A stretch of DNA of 64,000 bases from Podospora pseudoanserina (taxonomy: Eukaryota > Ascomycota > Sordariomycetes > Sordariales > Podosporaceae), in the NCBI RefSeq assembly GCF_035222485.1, contig NC_085924.1:1798001-1862000 (forward strand), in the 5' to 3' direction. This document shows, piece by piece, positions 63,237 to 64,000 of this stretch. Each line of letters opens with the position of its first letter. Position 1 is the first letter of the stretch. The notes under the pieces were generated by a model that did no database searches, had not been told where the DNA came from, and saw nothing but the letters and a program-made list of their open reading frames with translations. Made by a program: the position numbers and the translations under genes.

Positions 63237-64000
63237 TCAATAAATCCCAGCATAAAACGTCAAATCCCACCTCCCATTCTCCGTCACAATCACCGGCTTA
63301 ACATCTTCAACAATAAAAGCCTCCCTCAACGGGTCCAACACCTTGAGCTCCCACCTCATCGCCTCTTCATTAGCCTCAGACCCAACAGTCTTGCCCAGCA
63401 CAAGACTCCCATTCGCCTTTCTCGCCAGCGCACCCTCTGGCGCTTCCCTGAGAATGTTTCGACTGAACCCAGTCACCACCCCACTCCCATCCGTAGCAAG
63501 CATCACCGCTCCCCCATCACACCCCTCAAGCAGCGAGACGTCTCCCCAAGACCGCGTTGACGAGTTCGACGCCGTGGTATTGTCTTGCGCTTCCCAAGCC
63601 ACCTCGATCCAAGTTCCCAGATTGTGCCTGGCCGTCCCGTCAAGGTTCTCGTCCAGCCTGCCGCGAACGATGCGACCTGAAAAGGTAGGGCAGACCGAAA
63701 TGAACACTGTCTCGCCAGGATGGAGCTTGCGGGTACAAATACTATTGTCAATGACAAGTCCAACCAAAGCTGTGTCGATGCGGGCTTACCAATGTATACT
63801 TCCACGGAATCTCATCACGCGCATTTTCGTACAAAAAGTAGTAGTGATTTTGGTGCGTGTTGCTGTAGTCAGCGTCGCGCATTGTCACGCCGGGGCCGCC
63901 GTCATCCACATCTCCCACTACCACCAAAAAAAATTCAGTCATTCGCCTAGAAGATGGGTTGTCTAGGACTCACAAGTGTAGATGGGTGTATCTGAGCGAG
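63237..64000 (-). CDS. Partial unknown fungal protein, 5' end beyond the window
   Basis: The gene continues past 64000. Visible exons on the minus strand appear to be 64000-63974 (DTPIYTL, uncertain), then GDVDDGGPGVTMRDADYSNT down to WKYTL near 63787, then from about 63737 (LHPGETVFISVCPTFSGRIV) to the stop at 63237. Two introns fit GT..AG. Notable segments are NHYYFLYENARDEIPWKYTL, VRGRLDENLDGTARHNLGTW, SWGDVSLLEGCDGGAVML, GSEANEEAMRWELKVLDPL and the C-terminus GRWDLTFYAGIY. I know similar unannotated, probably secreted fungal proteins but no function. The signal peptide, if any, is outside the window. Confidence 0.72.

Overview
This window is nuclear DNA of a filamentous ascomycete. It is GC-rich, its genes carry short introns (about 47-80 nt) with GTRNGT donors and CTRAC-like branch sites, and it holds fungal-specific families: Zn2Cys6 regulators, HET-domain relics, GPI-type GH76, MirB-type siderophore transporters and DUF3445. 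Protein resemblance is best to Sordariomycetes, probably Sordariales (Podospora, Chaetomium or Neurospora relatives). This placement comes from remembered protein similarity, not a search. No viral element, transposon, CRISPR array or rRNA was seen.

Layout. 0-5 kb: a divergent housekeeping pair, eIF3b (minus) and the chaperonin subunit CCT2 (plus). 5-7.3 kb: a frame-broken GT31 glycosyltransferase gene holding a GC-rich repeat block. 8.3-18 kb: a Zn2Cys6 regulator, an unknown nuclear-looking protein with a PP1-docking-like motif, a GH76 wall mannosidase and an orphan coiled-coil protein. 18-20 kb: gene-free, with a degenerate ~52-bp repeat array. 20-35 kb is a dense core block: NatB subunit NAA25/MDM20, ILM1, geranylgeranyltransferase I beta (CDC43), an intron-bearing tRNA-Tyr, a secreted M20 peptidase, MRI1 and TRAPPII subunit TRS130. 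36-50 kb is accessory: a Zn2Cys6 regulator, two broken HET-domain genes, a siderophore transporter next to a DUF3445 heme-oxygenase-like gene, a sugar transporter, and long gene-free stretches. 50-64 kb: a SET-domain protein with an N-terminal hydrophobic leader, an M20D-like protein lacking its catalytic glutamates, a TAG microsatellite, a PHO80/PREG-type cyclin with a 3.5-kb gene-free upstream region, proteasome beta-1 (PRE3), an ERV2-type sulfhydryl oxidase, and a partial unknown protein running off the right edge.

The core genes are not functionally linked and form ordinary mixed neighbourhoods, often divergent or convergent pairs. The part most like an accessory module is 36-46 kb: regulator, iron-siderophore uptake, a heme enzyme and allorecognition relics. 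No clearly new multi-gene system was found. The best leads are the M20D pseudoenzyme, the proteasome microexon that carries the catalytic threonine, and the siderophore-transporter/DUF3445 pair. Exon boundaries were placed by hand by keeping the reading frame and family similarity across GT..AG sites.
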